A stretch of DNA of 64,000 bases from Rhodovulum marinum (GCF_004343075.1 NZ_SLXP01000001.1:488474-552473); one strand, 5' to 3'; positions 8,946 to 18,672 are shown, numbered from the stretch's first letter. The notes: generated from the sequence alone by a model not told the origin. Numbers and translations: made by a program.

Positions 8946-10406
8946 GTGCAACGTTTGGGGCAGTACGTCCGGCGCGTACTATTTCTATCCATGGTCGCAA
9001 TCGCCATGGCGGTATTCACCGATGGTGCGCGGGCCGCACCTCAGGCTGCCATGGTGATCGACGCCCGTACGGGCGAGGTTCTGCATGCGCGGAATGCCGA
9101 TACGCGTCTGCACCCGGCCTCGCTGACCAAGATGATGACGCTCTACATCGCCTTCGAGGCAATCGAGCATGGCGAGATCAGCCTCGACTCCTTGGTGACG
9201 ATCTCGAAAAAGGCTGCTTCGGAACCGCCGTCGAAACTGGGGCTTCGCCCGGGGCAAAAGATCAAGCTTCGGTACCTGATCCGCGGCGCGGCGGTGAAAT
9301 CGGCCAATGACGCCGCCACCGCCATCGGCGAGGCAATCGAAGGGTCCGAGGCCGCCTTTGCCCGGCGCATGAACCGCACCGCCAAGGCGCTTGGAATGTC
9401 GCGCACGACCTTCAGAAACGCCCATGGTCTGACCGAAGAGGGTCACCTGTCCACGGCGCGCGACATGACCACCCTGGGCCGGCATCTGTTCTACGACTAC
9501 CCGGAGTATTACAACCTGTTCTCACGGCAGACGACGGATGCGGGCATCCGCACCGTGTCGAACACCAACCGCCGGTTCCTGTCCAGCTATCGTGGGGCGG
9601 ACGGGATCAAGACGGGTTACACGCGCGCCGCCGGTTTCAACCTGGTGGCCTCGGCCGAACGCGGCGGCGAACGGATTATCGCCACAGTCTTCGGTGGCCG
9701 ATCCTCGGCAGCCCGAAACGCCCAGGTGGCGGAACTTCTGGACCTTGGCTTTCAGCGCGCACCCAGCCGTGTTGCCGTGCGCAAGCCGGCGAAACCCGTC
9801 TACGTGGCCGGGGCAGATGGGCCCGATGCCGCCGGCCGGACAAGCCGTGCTTCGATGGCCCTTACGGCATCGCCGCGGCCACCGCGCCGGCCCATCCCCG
9901 AACCGCCGGAGACGCTGCTTGCCGCGGTGGCCGAAAGCGTCGAAACCGCATTGGAGGCCGCACACGCGGAATTGGCGACTGGCGCCATGGCAGACGCCGC
10001 ACCGAAAGCAAATGTGCCCACCATTTCTCCACGGCCCCGCCCTGAGGGCCTGATGGTCGCTGCGGCAAGTACGGCCGTCGATCCCACCCCGCCGTCCATA
10101 CCGACAATGACGACCGCACCCGCCGATACCGGGCAGGAAGTCGTCACTCGGCTGTCATCTTCCGGTGGACGGCACTGGGGTATCAATGTCGGGCGCTATG
10201 GGTCACGCTACAAGGCCGAACGGGTCTTGCTGAAAACCGCCTTGCAGGAACTCGGCACGCTCGACTTGGCCTTGCGCAAGGTTGTGCAGAACCGGCGTGG
10301 ATTCGAGGCGAATTTCGTCGGCATGACCGAGGAAGAAGCGGCGCTGGCCTGCCGTCGGCTGCAATCCCATGGCACCGAATGCATCACGATCGGCCCCCGG
10401 TCGTGA
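8946..10406 (+). CDS. D-alanyl-D-alanine carboxypeptidase (S11) with C-terminal SPOR domain
   Basis: A 486-residue periplasmic penicillin-binding protein that trims the terminal D-Ala of peptidoglycan stem peptides. A signal peptide covers residues 1-30 (cleavage after ARA). The active-site motifs are SLTK (Ser59, Lys62), SAN (119-121) and KTG in DGIKTGYT. After the catalytic domain a Pro/Ala/Thr-rich linker of about 130 residues leads to a SPOR domain (HWGINVGRYGSRYKAERVL to the C-terminus), which in other proteins binds glycan strands lacking stem peptides at the division site. The layout suggests a septal role. The start is GTG at 8946; no other in-frame start would keep the signal peptide whole. 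Confidence 0.92.
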   Translation: MQRLGQYVRRVLFLSMVAIAMAVFTDGARAAPQAAMVIDARTGEVLHARNADTRLHPASLTKMMTLYIAFEAIEHGEISLDSLVTISKKAASEPPSKLGLRPGQKIKLRYLIRGAAVKSANDAATAIGEAIEGSEAAFARRMNRTAKALGMSRTTFRNAHGLTEEGHLSTARDMTTLGRHLFYDYPEYYNLFSRQTTDAGIRTVSNTNRRFLSSYRGADGIKTGYTRAAGFNLVASAERGGERIIATVFGGRSSAARNAQVAELLDLGFQRAPSRVAVRKPAKPVYVAGADGPDAAGRTSRASMALTASPRPPRRPIPEPPETLLAAVAESVETALEAAHAELATGAMADAAPKANVPTISPRPRPEGLMVAAASTAVDPTPPSIPTMTTAPADTGQEVVTRLSSSGGRHWGINVGRYGSRYKAERVLLKTALQELGTLDLALRKVVQNRRGFEANFVGMTEEEAALACRRLQSHGTECITIGPRS

Positions 10407-10481
10407 TCCCACACGCTCATCCCGCGTGGGTTGGTGAAACGATCCGCGGGGGCGGGGCCAACGCACGGCGAGCCTGACGGC

Positions 10482-10640
10482 TCAGGGTTTTGGCCGGTCG
10501 TCCCAGTCGTCCGTCAGTATACGCCGGGAATCGCCTTCGGGGTCGTCGAATTGGCGCGTCTTCAACGCCCAGAAGAAGGCGCCAAGCCCTAGCCCGCCGA
10601 GAAACAGCGCGATCGGGATGAGAAAGGCCAACACCTCCAT
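10482..10640 (-). CDS. ccoS: cbb3-type cytochrome oxidase assembly protein CcoS
   Basis: A 52-residue protein read directly from the minus strand: one N-terminal membrane helix (MEVLAFLIPIALFLGGLGLG) followed by the family features AFFWALKTRQFDDPEGDSRR and an acidic tail. CcoS is needed for cofactor insertion into cbb3 oxidase. It starts 5 bases after the ccoI stop, so it is the last gene of ccoG-ccoH-ccoI-ccoS. Confidence 0.93.
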   Translation of the reverse strand: MEVLAFLIPIALFLGGLGLGAFFWALKTRQFDDPEGDSRRILTDDWDDRPKP

Positions 10641-10645
10641 CGCCG

Positions 10646-12838
10646 TCACCTAAGCCGAAGGGCGTTCAGGGAAACCGTGATCGACGAGGCCGACATTGCC
10701 AGGGCGGCGGCCAGCGGCGTCGCGAACCCCAAAAGCGCGATTGGCACGGCGATCAGGTTGTAAAGCGCCGAGACCGCGAAATTCTCGTGGATACGGCGGG
10801 TCGCCTTTCGGGCCGTCGTCACCGCCTCGCCCAGGGGCGCAAGGTCCGATCCCAGAAGAACGATGTCCGAGGCAACACGCGCCGCGTCCAGCGCCGTGGC
10901 GGGCGAGACCGAGGCATGCGCCGCGGCAAGTGCGGCGGTGTCGTTCAGCCCGTCGCCCACCATGAGCACCTTGGCCCCCGCCTCACCCAGCGCCTGAACC
11001 AGAGCGGCCTTTTCCCCGGGCAGCGCCTCGGCGGTCCAGTCCTCGATTCCAAGCCGTGCCGCGAGGTCGGCGACCGGCGCCGGTGTGTCGCCCGACACCA
11101 GCCGCACGGCCAGCCCTTGCGCCCGCAGCCGTGCAACGGCCTCTTCGGCGCCGGGGCGCAGCCGATCGGCAAAGGTGAACGCCACGGGCCGCGCGTCGCC
11201 CACGCGCAGCCAGGCTGCGGTCTGATCTCCTGCTTCGGCCCCGACCCAGGCCGGGCGGCCGAACCGCACGATCTTGCCGCCCAGCACGCCCTCGACGCCG
11301 TGACCGGGCACTTCGCGAATGTCCGTGAGAGGAACGGGATGAACGCCGGCCTTGCGTGCCGCATCGGCCAGCGCACGCGCCAGCGGGTGCGCGGACCCCT
11401 CGGCGAGGGCAAGCGCGATTTCCAGATCGCGGCGGGCATGATCACCCAAGTTCGTGGGCTCGGGCGTGCCCAGCGTCAGCGTGCCGGTCTTGTCGAACAC
11501 CACTGTGTCGATCTCGGCAAGACGTTCCAGCGCCGTGCCGTCCTTGATCAACATGCCCCGCTTGAACAAGCGCCCCGAGGCGGCAGTGGTGACCGCGGGC
11601 ACCGCAAGGCCCAGGGCGCACGGGCAAGTGATGATCAGCACAGCAACCGCAATGTTGATCGCCAGCCGCATGTCTCCGCCCGAGATCCAGAGCCAGCCAA
11701 GGAACGCCGCCAGAGCCAGCAGATGAACACCCGGCGCGTAGATGCGTGCCGCCCGATCGGCCAACGAGGTGTAACGGTTCTTCGAGCTTTCTGCGACGGC
11801 CACCAGGTCGGCCATACGGTTAAGCGAGCTGTCCTCGCCCGCGGCCGTCACGGTGACGACAAGCGGCCCGGTCAGGTTCACCTCGCCCGCCGACAACGCC
11901 ATGCCCGGCCCGGCGAAGGCCGGCAGGCTTTCTCCGGTCAGAAGCGAGCGGTCGATTTCAGATTGTCCCTCTGCAACCACCCCGTCGACAGGTACCCGCG
12001 CGCCGGGCTTGACCCGCACCCGGTCGCCGGGCGCGATCTCTGCGATGGGCACGGTCTCCTCGGTGCCGTCTGCGCGCAGGCGCAGCGCACGCGGTACCTC
12101 GAGCGCGGCCAGTTCCTCGGCCGCCGAGCGTGCCACGGCACGGGTCCGATGGTCGAGGTAGCGGCCCGCAAGAAGGAAGAAGGTCAAGGAAAGCGCGGCG
12201 TCGAAATAGGCGTGGGGCCCGTGCTGGGCGGTTTCATACAGCGACATCCCCGCCGCCAGGATGATCGCCAGCGAGATCGGCACATCCATGTTCAGCCGTG
12301 CGTGCTTCAGCACAGACAGGGCATTGCGGAAAAAGGGCTGCGCGGCAAAGGCGATGGTCGGCAGCGCGATCATGGCCGAGATCCAGTGGAACATGTCGCG
12401 GGTGAAATCCGTGGCCCCCGACCATACCGCGACCGACAGCAGCATCACGTTCATCATCGCGAAGCCCGACACCGCGATTCGCATCAACAGGTCGCGCCCA
12501 GCCTTGTCGGTTGCGGTCGCCGCGATCACGCCCGCATCCAGTTCATGCGCTTCGTAGCCGATGCCTTCGAGCACGCGGACAAGGTCGTCGGCCATCACCT
12601 CCGGGTCGGCCTCGACGGCTACACGTTTCAAGGTCAGGTTCACCCGCGCCGCGCGCACGCCCGGCGTGGCATGCAGCGCGCGCTCCACCGCCGAGATGCA
12701 GCCCGCGCAATGGATCGTGGGCAAAGACAGGAACAACCGCGCTTCCCTGGGTGCGCTTGTCTCGGCCAAAGCCTCGGCCGAGGGAGCAACGGCACAGGCC
12801 GGGCAGGCTGACGGTCGGGCGGGAAACGCCGCGGTCAT
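10646..12838 (-). CDS. ccoI: Cu+-exporting P1B-type ATPase for cbb3 assembly (CcoI/FixI)
   Basis: A 730-residue copper-translocating ATPase that supplies copper for the CuB centre of cbb3 oxidase. It has a cysteine pair near the N-terminus (CPAC), a heavy-metal-associated domain with HCAGC, eight predicted membrane helices, the transmembrane metal site TCPCALGL, the phosphorylation motif DKTGTLT, the HP motif AHPLARAL and the hinge MVGDGLNDTAAL. It stands between ccoH (5 bases upstream) and ccoS, which identifies it as CcoI and not a detoxifying CopA. Confidence 0.95.
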   Translation of the reverse strand: MTAAFPARPSACPACAVAPSAEALAETSAPREARLFLSLPTIHCAGCISAVERALHATPGVRAARVNLTLKRVAVEADPEVMADDLVRVLEGIGYEAHELDAGVIAATATDKAGRDLLMRIAVSGFAMMNVMLLSVAVWSGATDFTRDMFHWISAMIALPTIAFAAQPFFRNALSVLKHARLNMDVPISLAIILAAGMSLYETAQHGPHAYFDAALSLTFFLLAGRYLDHRTRAVARSAAEELAALEVPRALRLRADGTEETVPIAEIAPGDRVRVKPGARVPVDGVVAEGQSEIDRSLLTGESLPAFAGPGMALSAGEVNLTGPLVVTVTAAGEDSSLNRMADLVAVAESSKNRYTSLADRAARIYAPGVHLLALAAFLGWLWISGGDMRLAINIAVAVLIITCPCALGLAVPAVTTAASGRLFKRGMLIKDGTALERLAEIDTVVFDKTGTLTLGTPEPTNLGDHARRDLEIALALAEGSAHPLARALADAARKAGVHPVPLTDIREVPGHGVEGVLGGKIVRFGRPAWVGAEAGDQTAAWLRVGDARPVAFTFADRLRPGAEEAVARLRAQGLAVRLVSGDTPAPVADLAARLGIEDWTAEALPGEKAALVQALGEAGAKVLMVGDGLNDTAALAAAHASVSPATALDAARVASDIVLLGSDLAPLGEAVTTARKATRRIHENFAVSALYNLIAVPIALLGFATPLAAALAMSASSITVSLNALRLR

Positions 12839-12843
12839 GGCCC

Positions 12844-13308
12844 CTACCCCCTTACAAAAAGTTCCAGCCGCTGACGAAAGCGCGTGCCATCCTCAGCGCG
12901 CGCCTCGAGACGGACGGTCCAGTAACCGGGGCCCAGATCGACCGGCGCCGTGAACTCGCCGTTGTAATACAGCAAGTCAGGCGTGCGGTCGTCGCGCCGG
13001 CTGGTCGCCCGGCCGATCGTCACCGCCATTTCGGACACCTTCACGGGTCGGCCATTCTCGTCGACAAAGCGCAGGACGAACAAGCCTGCCTCGGTGTCGT
13101 AGTCAGCCGCGACCGTCCAGCCCAAAGCCTCTTGCGCGTCGCGCATCGCGTCGAATTCCTGGCTGGCTACATAGGAATTGTCGACCTCCAGCCCCGGGAA
13201 GGTGTGCAGCGCCTGGAACGCCATCAAGAGGTTGACCCCGATCACCACGGCAAACGCGGACACCGTTATGATCAGCACCTTGCGCCCGGTCAGTTCCTTC
13301 GCACTCAT
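12844..13308 (-). CDS. ccoH: FixH/CcoH family assembly protein
   Basis: A 154-residue protein with one N-terminal membrane helix (VLIITVSAFAVVIGVNLLMAF) and a periplasmic domain, as in FixH/CcoH. The domain contains the usual EVDNSY, GWTV and LGPGYWTVRLEA segments. In Rhodobacter the protein stays with the assembled oxidase. Its ATG at 13308 overlaps the TGA of ccoG (ATGA), so translation is coupled. Confidence 0.92.
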   Translation of the reverse strand: MSAKELTGRKVLIITVSAFAVVIGVNLLMAFQALHTFPGLEVDNSYVASQEFDAMRDAQEALGWTVAADYDTEAGLFVLRFVDENGRPVKVSEMAVTIGRATSRRDDRTPDLLYYNGEFTAPVDLGPGYWTVRLEARAEDGTRFRQRLELFVRG

Positions 13309-14747
13309 CGCGCCGCCTTCCCGTTGAAGACCGTATCGTTGTAACTGCGCTCGTCGCCCTCGATGTCGTGCAGCCAAAGCCGCATTTCGCTGCTTTGGCT
13401 TTGCGCCGGCGCACTGTTCGGCGGGGCGATGACATAGACGCGTACCAGCTTGGTGGCGTCGGCGGGCACCTGCACCATGCCGTTCTGGCCCCCTTCGACC
13501 TCCAGCTGGAAGACGTCGTTGGGCGTCACCGAGATCTCGAACCAGCGGTCATTGGCATGCATGTTGCGCACGCGCACCTCGTAGGCGTTACGGATCGACC
13601 CGTCGGACAATGTAACGAAGATCGGGTTGCGCACGGGCGAAACTGTCATGTCGATCTCGGCACGCACGAACAGCGCCACGATCAGGCCCACCCCCACCGC
13701 CGTCCAGAGCGTGGTGTAAAGAACGGTGCGAATACGGAAGACATGTTTCCAGATCGACTTGGGTGCGGCGCCGGCGCGTTCACGCGCCTCGTCCGACAAC
13801 GCCATGTAATCGACAAGCCCGCGCGGCTTGCCGATCTTGTCCATCACCTCGTCGCAGGCGTCGATGCACAGGCCGCAGGTGATGCAGGCCAGTTGCTGGC
13901 CGTCGCGGATGTCGATCCCCATCGGGCAGACGTTCACGCAGGCGTTGCAGTCGATGCAGTCGCCCAGCAGCTCGGCCCCCTCGGCCTTGCGGTGCTTGCC
14001 GCGGGGTTCGCCCCGCCACTCGCGATAGCCGATGGTAATCGTATCCTCGTCCATCATCGCGGCCTGGATGCGCGGCCAGGGGCACATGTAGATGCAGACC
14101 TGTTCGCGCATGAAGCCGCCCAGGATCAGGGTGGTCAGCGTCAGCACGAGGATCGTGGAATAGGCGACCGGATGGGCCTGCAGCGTGATCAGGTTCCAAA
14201 ACAAGGTCGGCGCATCGGCGAAGTAGAACACCCAGGCGCCACCCGTCGCGATCGAGATCGCCAGCCACAGCGTCCATTTGGTCATCCGCAGCCGCACCTT
14301 GCGAAAATCCCACTTGGCGTTCCACAGCTTGACCCGCTTGTTGCGGTCGCCCTCGATCCAGCGTTCGGTCAGGATGAACAGGTCGGTCCAGACTGTTTGC
14401 GGGCAGAAATAGCCGCACCAGACCCGCCCCAACGCCGAGGTAAACAGGAACAGCCCCAGCCCCGCCATGATCAACAACCCCGCGACGAAATAGAATTCGT
14501 GCGGCCAGATCTCGATCCAGAAGAAGAAAAAGCGCCGATTCGCCAGGTCCAACAGAACCGCCTGGTCCGGCAGGTTCGGGCCACGGTCCCAGCGCACCCA
14601 TGGCAAGAGATAGTAGAGGCCCAGGCAAATCGCGAGAAGCCACCACTTAAGGCTGCGGAACTTGCCCGAAACGCGCCGCGGGAAGATCGGTTCGCGCGCG
14701 GAATAAAGACGGTCGGGATTCTGGTCTGTCGAGCTCAAGGGGCTCAC
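13305..14747 (-). CDS. ccoG: cbb3 oxidase accessory protein CcoG (FixG, RdxA-like ferredoxin)
   Basis: A 480-residue membrane iron-sulfur protein thought to reduce copper during cbb3 assembly. It has about five membrane helices, a conserved WCGYFCPQTVWTDLF segment, a second Cys pair in CIYMCPWPRIQAAM, and two 4Fe-4S ferredoxin motifs (CIDCNACVNVCPMGI and CITCGLCIDACDEV). The C-terminal 100 residues form an Ig-like domain (about VEGGQNGMVQVPAD). First gene of ccoGHIS. The 354-base gap upstream holds no gene. Confidence 0.95.
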   Translation of the reverse strand: MSPLSSTDQNPDRLYSAREPIFPRRVSGKFRSLKWWLLAICLGLYYLLPWVRWDRGPNLPDQAVLLDLANRRFFFFWIEIWPHEFYFVAGLLIMAGLGLFLFTSALGRVWCGYFCPQTVWTDLFILTERWIEGDRNKRVKLWNAKWDFRKVRLRMTKWTLWLAISIATGGAWVFYFADAPTLFWNLITLQAHPVAYSTILVLTLTTLILGGFMREQVCIYMCPWPRIQAAMMDEDTITIGYREWRGEPRGKHRKAEGAELLGDCIDCNACVNVCPMGIDIRDGQQLACITCGLCIDACDEVMDKIGKPRGLVDYMALSDEARERAGAAPKSIWKHVFRIRTVLYTTLWTAVGVGLIVALFVRAEIDMTVSPVRNPIFVTLSDGSIRNAYEVRVRNMHANDRWFEISVTPNDVFQLEVEGGQNGMVQVPADATKLVRVYVIAPPNSAPAQSQSSEMRLWLHDIEGDERSYNDTVFNGKAAR

Positions 14748-15018
14748 TCCGTTCGGGCTGAGGGCCGGGGCGGCCTGCCGCTTCGGTCGCGGCGCGACGC
14801 GGGCCCTTCACACTTTCTAGCTAAGCCTTGCGGCACTGGATTGGAAGCGCCGGGACGATCACATGTCGATTCGCACAAGGGACGGCAGTCGTCCTGACGA
14901 ATTGCGAATCGCCTGGCGCCGCCAAATAGAACTGGAAAAGTTCCAAGTTTGTGCATCGGCGCACAGGGTTGTCTCAGATGGCGCGCTGGACGGGTGAAGA
15001 GGCTTCGGCGAAGATAGA
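14748..15018. other. Gene-free spacer between ccoP and ccoG
   Basis: The full spacer is 14748-15101. It must hold the ccoG promoter, but I could not find a good FNR-type palindrome in it, unlike the ccoN upstream region. The ccoP-proximal end holds two strong hairpins listed separately. Confidence 0.4.
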
Positions 15019-15061
15019 CACCGGCCCCCGTGGAAACGCGCGAACAGGATGGGGGCCGGTG
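15019..15061. terminator. Long-loop 11-bp perfect hairpin downstream of ccoP
   Basis: Arms CACCGGCCCCC (15019-15029) and GGGGGCCGGTG (15051-15061) are perfect complements with a 21-base loop. It lies just beyond the shorter hairpin at 15069-15090 with respect to ccoP and shares the GGGGGCC core with it. Confidence 0.45.
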
Positions 15062-15068
15062 CCATCGA

Positions 15069-15090
15069 CCGGGGGCCTTGCGGCCCCCGG
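15069..15090 (-). terminator. Hairpin 3' of ccoP
   Basis: Perfect 9-bp stem CCGGGGGCC / GGCCCCCGG with a 4-base loop, 11 bases after the ccoP stop on the minus strand. It lacks a clear U tract on the minus strand, so its efficiency is uncertain. Confidence 0.5.
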
Positions 15091-15101
15091 AAGCCGTTTT
15101 A

Positions 15102-15983
15102 TCACTCGCCACCGCCACGCGTATGGACGTAGACCGCAACGGCCCGACGCTCGGCCTCGGTCAAACGCTCGATATGGGTGGGCATCACCCCGAACCGCGC
15201 GTTGTAGACCGTTTCGGTCAGCGTCTCGACGTCTCCGCCATACAGCCAGATCGCGTCCGTCAGGTTGGGCGCGCCCTGGTAGCGGTCGCCGGTGCCATCG
15301 TCCATGTGGCAGGCAGCACAGTTATCAAGAAACACCGTTTCGCCCGGGCTTGCCAATGCGGCATCATGTTCCTGCCCCGAGATTTTCCGAACATACTGGA
15401 CAACCTGGGAAATCTCCTCGTCGGTCAGCAACTCGTCCGCGCCGAAGGCGGGCATCTGCGACCAACGGGCGTCCATGTTGTCCTCGTTCCGAATGCCGTT
15501 GGTGACAGTGTAGTGGATGTCTTCCAGAGAACCGCCCCAAAGCCAGTCGTCGTCGGTCAGGTTCGGATAGCCCGAGGCCTGGACCCCCGCCGCGCCCGAG
15601 CCGTGGCACTGGGCGCACCAGGTCCGGAACACCGCGGCACCGCCCTGGACGGCGTAGTTGTAAAGATCCTCGTCGGAGCGGATCGTTTCCATATCCAGAT
15701 CGACGGTTTCCAGCTTGGCCACGATATCGGCGTTGGCCGCCTCGAAACGCTGGATGTCCTCCTGCACAGCGGCACGGGTCGAATACCCCAGAAGGCCGGG
15801 CGTGGCCCCGTCCTTGAGCGGAACCGACGGGTAGAGAACGGCATATATCAGCGCAACGGCGATGCAGCCGTAGAACGTCCAGAGCCACCAGCGCGGCAAC
15901 GGGTTGTTCAACTCCTCGATGCCATCCCAGCTATGACCGGTCGTGCCGACCTCGTCGGGTTTCCTGTTGTCGTTGGTGCTCAT
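15102..15983 (-). CDS. ccoP: cbb3 oxidase diheme subunit CcoP
   Basis: A 293-residue membrane-anchored diheme cytochrome c that feeds electrons to CcoO. A membrane helix (WWLWTFYGCIAVALIYAVLY) is followed by two c-type heme motifs, CAQCH and CAACH, with later Met residues as axial ligands (SQMPAFG and GVMPTHI). The start at 15983 (MSTNDNRK) is chosen because AAAGGAGG precedes it; it overlaps the ccoQ stop (ATGA). Last gene of ccoNOQP. Confidence 0.97.
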   Translation of the reverse strand: MSTNDNRKPDEVGTTGHSWDGIEELNNPLPRWWLWTFYGCIAVALIYAVLYPSVPLKDGATPGLLGYSTRAAVQEDIQRFEAANADIVAKLETVDLDMETIRSDEDLYNYAVQGGAAVFRTWCAQCHGSGAAGVQASGYPNLTDDDWLWGGSLEDIHYTVTNGIRNEDNMDARWSQMPAFGADELLTDEEISQVVQYVRKISGQEHDAALASPGETVFLDNCAACHMDDGTGDRYQGAPNLTDAIWLYGGDVETLTETVYNARFGVMPTHIERLTEAERRAVAVYVHTRGGGE

Positions 15984-16189
15984 GTCCGCGCCTCCTTTCG
16001 GCACGTGGCACCGTCATCTTCGGCGCCTGCGGGTTTGTCGTCATGCCGAAACGGGATGTTGGCACTGTCCCGATGCACCGACGTGCTGCCCGGGCGCAGC
16101 GCCCAGACAATCACGCCGACGAAGAACAGCGTCAGGAACAGCAACATCCAGCTGTCGGCAAATTCGCGCATGACGGAGTAGGTATCCAT
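15980..16189 (-). CDS. ccoQ: cbb3 oxidase subunit CcoQ
   Basis: A 69-residue single-span membrane protein (MLLFLTLFFVGVIVWALRPG) with a short polar C-terminal tail. CcoQ-type subunits stabilise the CcoP interaction. It lies between ccoO (13-base gap) and ccoP (4-base overlap), which confirms the assignment. Confidence 0.92.
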   Translation of the reverse strand: MDTYSVMREFADSWMLLFLTLFFVGVIVWALRPGSTSVHRDSANIPFRHDDKPAGAEDDGATCRKEART

Positions 16190-16202
16190 GTTTCTCCGTC
16201 CC

Positions 16203-16931
16203 TCAGCGGCTGGCGTGCGGCTCGAAGGTCGAGAAATCGACCAGCGTGCCCAGCATCTGCAGATAGGCGATCAACGCGTCCATCTCCGAGATGCCTTCGC
16301 TCCCGTCGAAATTGCGCACCTGCGCGCCGGGATAACGCTCCATCAGACCGTCCACGCCGTCCGCATAAGGATCGATCTGCGCGTTGAAGTCAGAGATCGC
16401 GTTCTCGATCATCTCGTCGGTGTAGGGCACGCCGACCATGCGGTGAACACGCATCTTCTCGGCGACATGCTCGGGATCGACCATGCGGTTTTCGAGGAAG
16501 GCGTATTTCGGCATCACGGACTCGGGAACCACAGATTGCGGGTTGCGCAGGTGCTGCACGTGCCAGTCGTCCGAATAGCGCCCGCCCAGGCGGGCGAGGT
16601 CGGGCCCCGTCCGCTTGGAGCCCCACTGGAACGGGTGATCGTACATCGATTCCGCCGCCAGGCTGTAATGCCCGTAACGCTCCACCTCGTCGCGCATCGG
16701 GCGCACCATCTGGCTGTGGCAGACGTAGCACCCTTCGCGCACGTAGATGTCGCGCCCCTCGAGTTCCATCGGCGAGTAGGGGCGCACGCCATCCACTTCT
16801 TCGATGGTGTTCTCGAGGTAGAACAGTGGTGCGATCTCGACCAGGCCGCCGACGGTAACCACCAGAAAGCTGAACACCAACAGCAGCGAGGCGTTCTTCT
16901 CAAGGATCTTGTGCTTTTCAAGAATAGCCAT
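16203..16931 (-). CDS. ccoO: cbb3 oxidase monoheme subunit CcoO
   Basis: A 242-residue membrane-anchored cytochrome c that passes electrons from CcoP to the CcoN active site. An N-terminal helix ([19 protein letters not shown]) is followed by the heme motif CYVCH in [13 protein letters not shown] and the usual [18 protein letters not shown] segment. It begins 11 bases after the ccoN stop. Confidence 0.97.
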   Translation of the reverse strand: MAILEKHKILEKNASLLLVFSFLVVTVGGLVEIAPLFYLENTIEEVDGVRPYSPMELEGRDIYVREGCYVCHSQMVRPMRDEVERYGHYSLAAESMYDHPFQWGSKRTGPDLARLGGRYSDDWHVQHLRNPQSVVPESVMPKYAFLENRMVDPEHVAEKMRVHRMVGVPYTDEMIENAISDFNAQIDPYADGVDGLMERYPGAQVRNFDGSEGISEMDALIAYLQMLGTLVDFSTFEPHASR

Positions 16932-16942
16932 GTCGCAGCCCC

Positions 16943-18541
16943 TTATTCAGCCGGAGCCGCGATCGGCGCGGCCTGCTTGGCCGGTGCCGATGTGGCGGTC
17001 TTCCAGATGTTGTAGCACATGATCAGCCCGCCGAGGACATAGAGCGCACCACCGGTGGCACGAACCACGTACATCGGGAACTTGGCGTCGACCGTGTCGG
17101 CGAAGGAGTTCACCAGGAAGCCCTGCGCGTCGACCTCGCGCCACATCAGGCCTTCCATGATGCCCGACACCCACATCGAGGCCGCGTAGAGAACGATGCC
17201 GATCGTCGCCAGCCAGAAGTGCCAGGACACCATCGCCAGGCTGTACAGCCGCTCCTTGTTCCACAGCCGCGGGGCCAGGAAGTAGAGCGCGCCGAAGGTG
17301 ATCATGCCGTTCCAGCCCAACGCGCCGGAATGCACGTGGCCGATCGTCCAGTCGGTATAGTGCGACAACGAGTTGACGGCCTTGATCGACATCATCGGGC
17401 CTTCGAAGGTCGACATCCCGTAAAAGCCGACGGCCACAACCATCATCCGGATGATCGGGTCGGTGCGCAGCTTGTCCCAGGCGCCCGACAGGGTCATCAG
17501 GCCGTTGATCATGCCGCCCCAGGAGGGCATCCACAGCATGATCGAGAACACCATGCCCAGCGTCGAGGCCCAGTCAGGCAGCGCGGTGTAGTGCAGGTGG
17601 TGCGGACCGGCCCAGATATACAGGAAGATCAGCGCCCAGAAGTGGATGATCGACAGCTTGTAGCTGTAGACCGGGCGTTCGGCCTGCTTGGGCACGAAAT
17701 AGTACATCATGCCGAGGAAACCCGCGGTCAGGAAGAAGCCCACCGCGTTATGCCCATACCACCACTGGGTCATGGCATCCTGCACGCCGGCGAAGACCTG
17801 CACCGATTTCGAGCCGAACAGCGACACCGGGATCGACAGGTTGTTCACGATATGGAGCATCGCGACGGTCACGATGAAGGACAGGTAGAACCAGTTCGCC
17901 ACGTAGATATGCGGCTCTTTCCGGCGGAAGATCGTGCCCATGAAGATCATCAGGTAGACCACCCAGATGATCGTCAGCCACCAGTCAACGTACCACTCGG
18001 GTTCGGCGTATTCCTTGGACTGCGTCGCGCCCAGCACATAGCCGGTCGCCGCCAGCACGATGAACAGCTGATAGCCCCAGAACACGAACCAGGCGGCATT
18101 GCCCCCCCAAAGACGCGCCGCCGAGGTGCGCTGGACCACGTAGAACGATGTCGCGATCAAGGCGTTGCCGCCGAAGGCGAAAATCACCGCCGAGGTATGC
18201 AGCGGCCGCAACCGGCCGAAATTCAGATAACCCTGCGCCCAGTCGAAATTGAGCCAGGGAAACGCCAGCTGGCTGGCGATGAAGGTGCCGGCGGCAAAAC
18301 CGACCACCCCCCAGAAACAGGTCGCGATGACGCCCGCGCGGACGACATCGTCCATATAGCCGGTCTCCGGCGCCGGTTTCGGATCACCGGTGCGCCGGAC
18401 CGTCATCAGGAACATCGCCGCCGCGACAAGCATCACGATGACTGCATGCACCTGGTAGGGGAAGTCGCGCGCATAACTGGCGGCGATCGCGGCGCACACC
18501 GCGACCACGCCGTAAAGCGCGATCTTAACGTAGTCCCACAT
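16943..18541 (-). CDS. ccoN: cbb3 oxidase catalytic subunit CcoN
   Basis: The 532-residue heme-copper oxidase core that reduces oxygen to water with high affinity and pumps protons. Twelve membrane helices are expected. Conserved His ligands are seen in [28 protein letters not shown] (CuB His with the cross-linked Tyr region), [15 protein letters not shown] (two CuB His) and [14 protein letters not shown] (heme b/b3 His). The start MWDYVKIAL at 18541 was preferred over an upstream in-frame ATG at 18631 because the latter would run through the promoter region and its FNR box. An FNR-type site is centred about 97 bases upstream. Confidence 0.97.
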   Translation of the reverse strand: MWDYVKIALYGVVAVCAAIAASYARDFPYQVHAVIVMLVAAAMFLMTVRRTGDPKPAPETGYMDDVVRAGVIATCFWGVVGFAAGTFIASQLAFPWLNFDWAQGYLNFGRLRPLHTSAVIFAFGGNALIATSFYVVQRTSAARLWGGNAAWFVFWGYQLFIVLAATGYVLGATQSKEYAEPEWYVDWWLTIIWVVYLMIFMGTIFRRKEPHIYVANWFYLSFIVTVAMLHIVNNLSIPVSLFGSKSVQVFAGVQDAMTQWWYGHNAVGFFLTAGFLGMMYYFVPKQAERPVYSYKLSIIHFWALIFLYIWAGPHHLHYTALPDWASTLGMVFSIMLWMPSWGGMINGLMTLSGAWDKLRTDPIIRMMVVAVGFYGMSTFEGPMMSIKAVNSLSHYTDWTIGHVHSGALGWNGMITFGALYFLAPRLWNKERLYSLAMVSWHFWLATIGIVLYAASMWVSGIMEGLMWREVDAQGFLVNSFADTVDAKFPMYVVRATGGALYVLGGLIMCYNIWKTATSAPAKQAAPIAAPAE

Positions 18542-18630
18542 TGGAAGTCCCTTCGTCTCTTCCGGCCGATTCCCGTCGACCGACTCCCTCACGATACCGT
18601 GACGTATCCCGTCGTATGCAAAGATATGCA

Positions 18631-18644
18631 TTGATCCATGTCAA
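18631..18644. promoter_or_regulatory. FnrL/FNR-type box upstream of ccoN
   Basis: TTGATCCATGTCAA matches the TTGAT-N4-(A/G)TCAA site read by FNR-class regulators. On the minus strand a -10-like ATACGT lies about 33 bases from its centre, the spacing of a class II (centre -41.5) activated promoter for ccoN. Confidence 0.8.
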
Positions 18645-18672
18645 GGCATCTTTGAAGAGTTCCAAAATCTCA

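Noticed and set aside
10787-12811. Long plus-strand open frame opposite ccoI
   Set aside because: Its protein is rich in Arg, Gly, His and Gln with no domains; it is the usual high-GC antisense shadow of a real gene with clear P-type ATPase motifs.
13368-14897. Long plus-strand frame opposite ccoG
   Set aside because: Antisense shadow; ccoG shows ferredoxin motifs and membrane helices on the minus strand.
14748-15101. FNR box for ccoG
   Set aside because: No TTGAT-N4-(A/G)TCAA palindrome could be found in the spacer on either strand.
18542-18631. Upstream ATG for ccoN at 18631
   Set aside because: It would begin at the FNR box and encode a polar extension not found in CcoN proteins.
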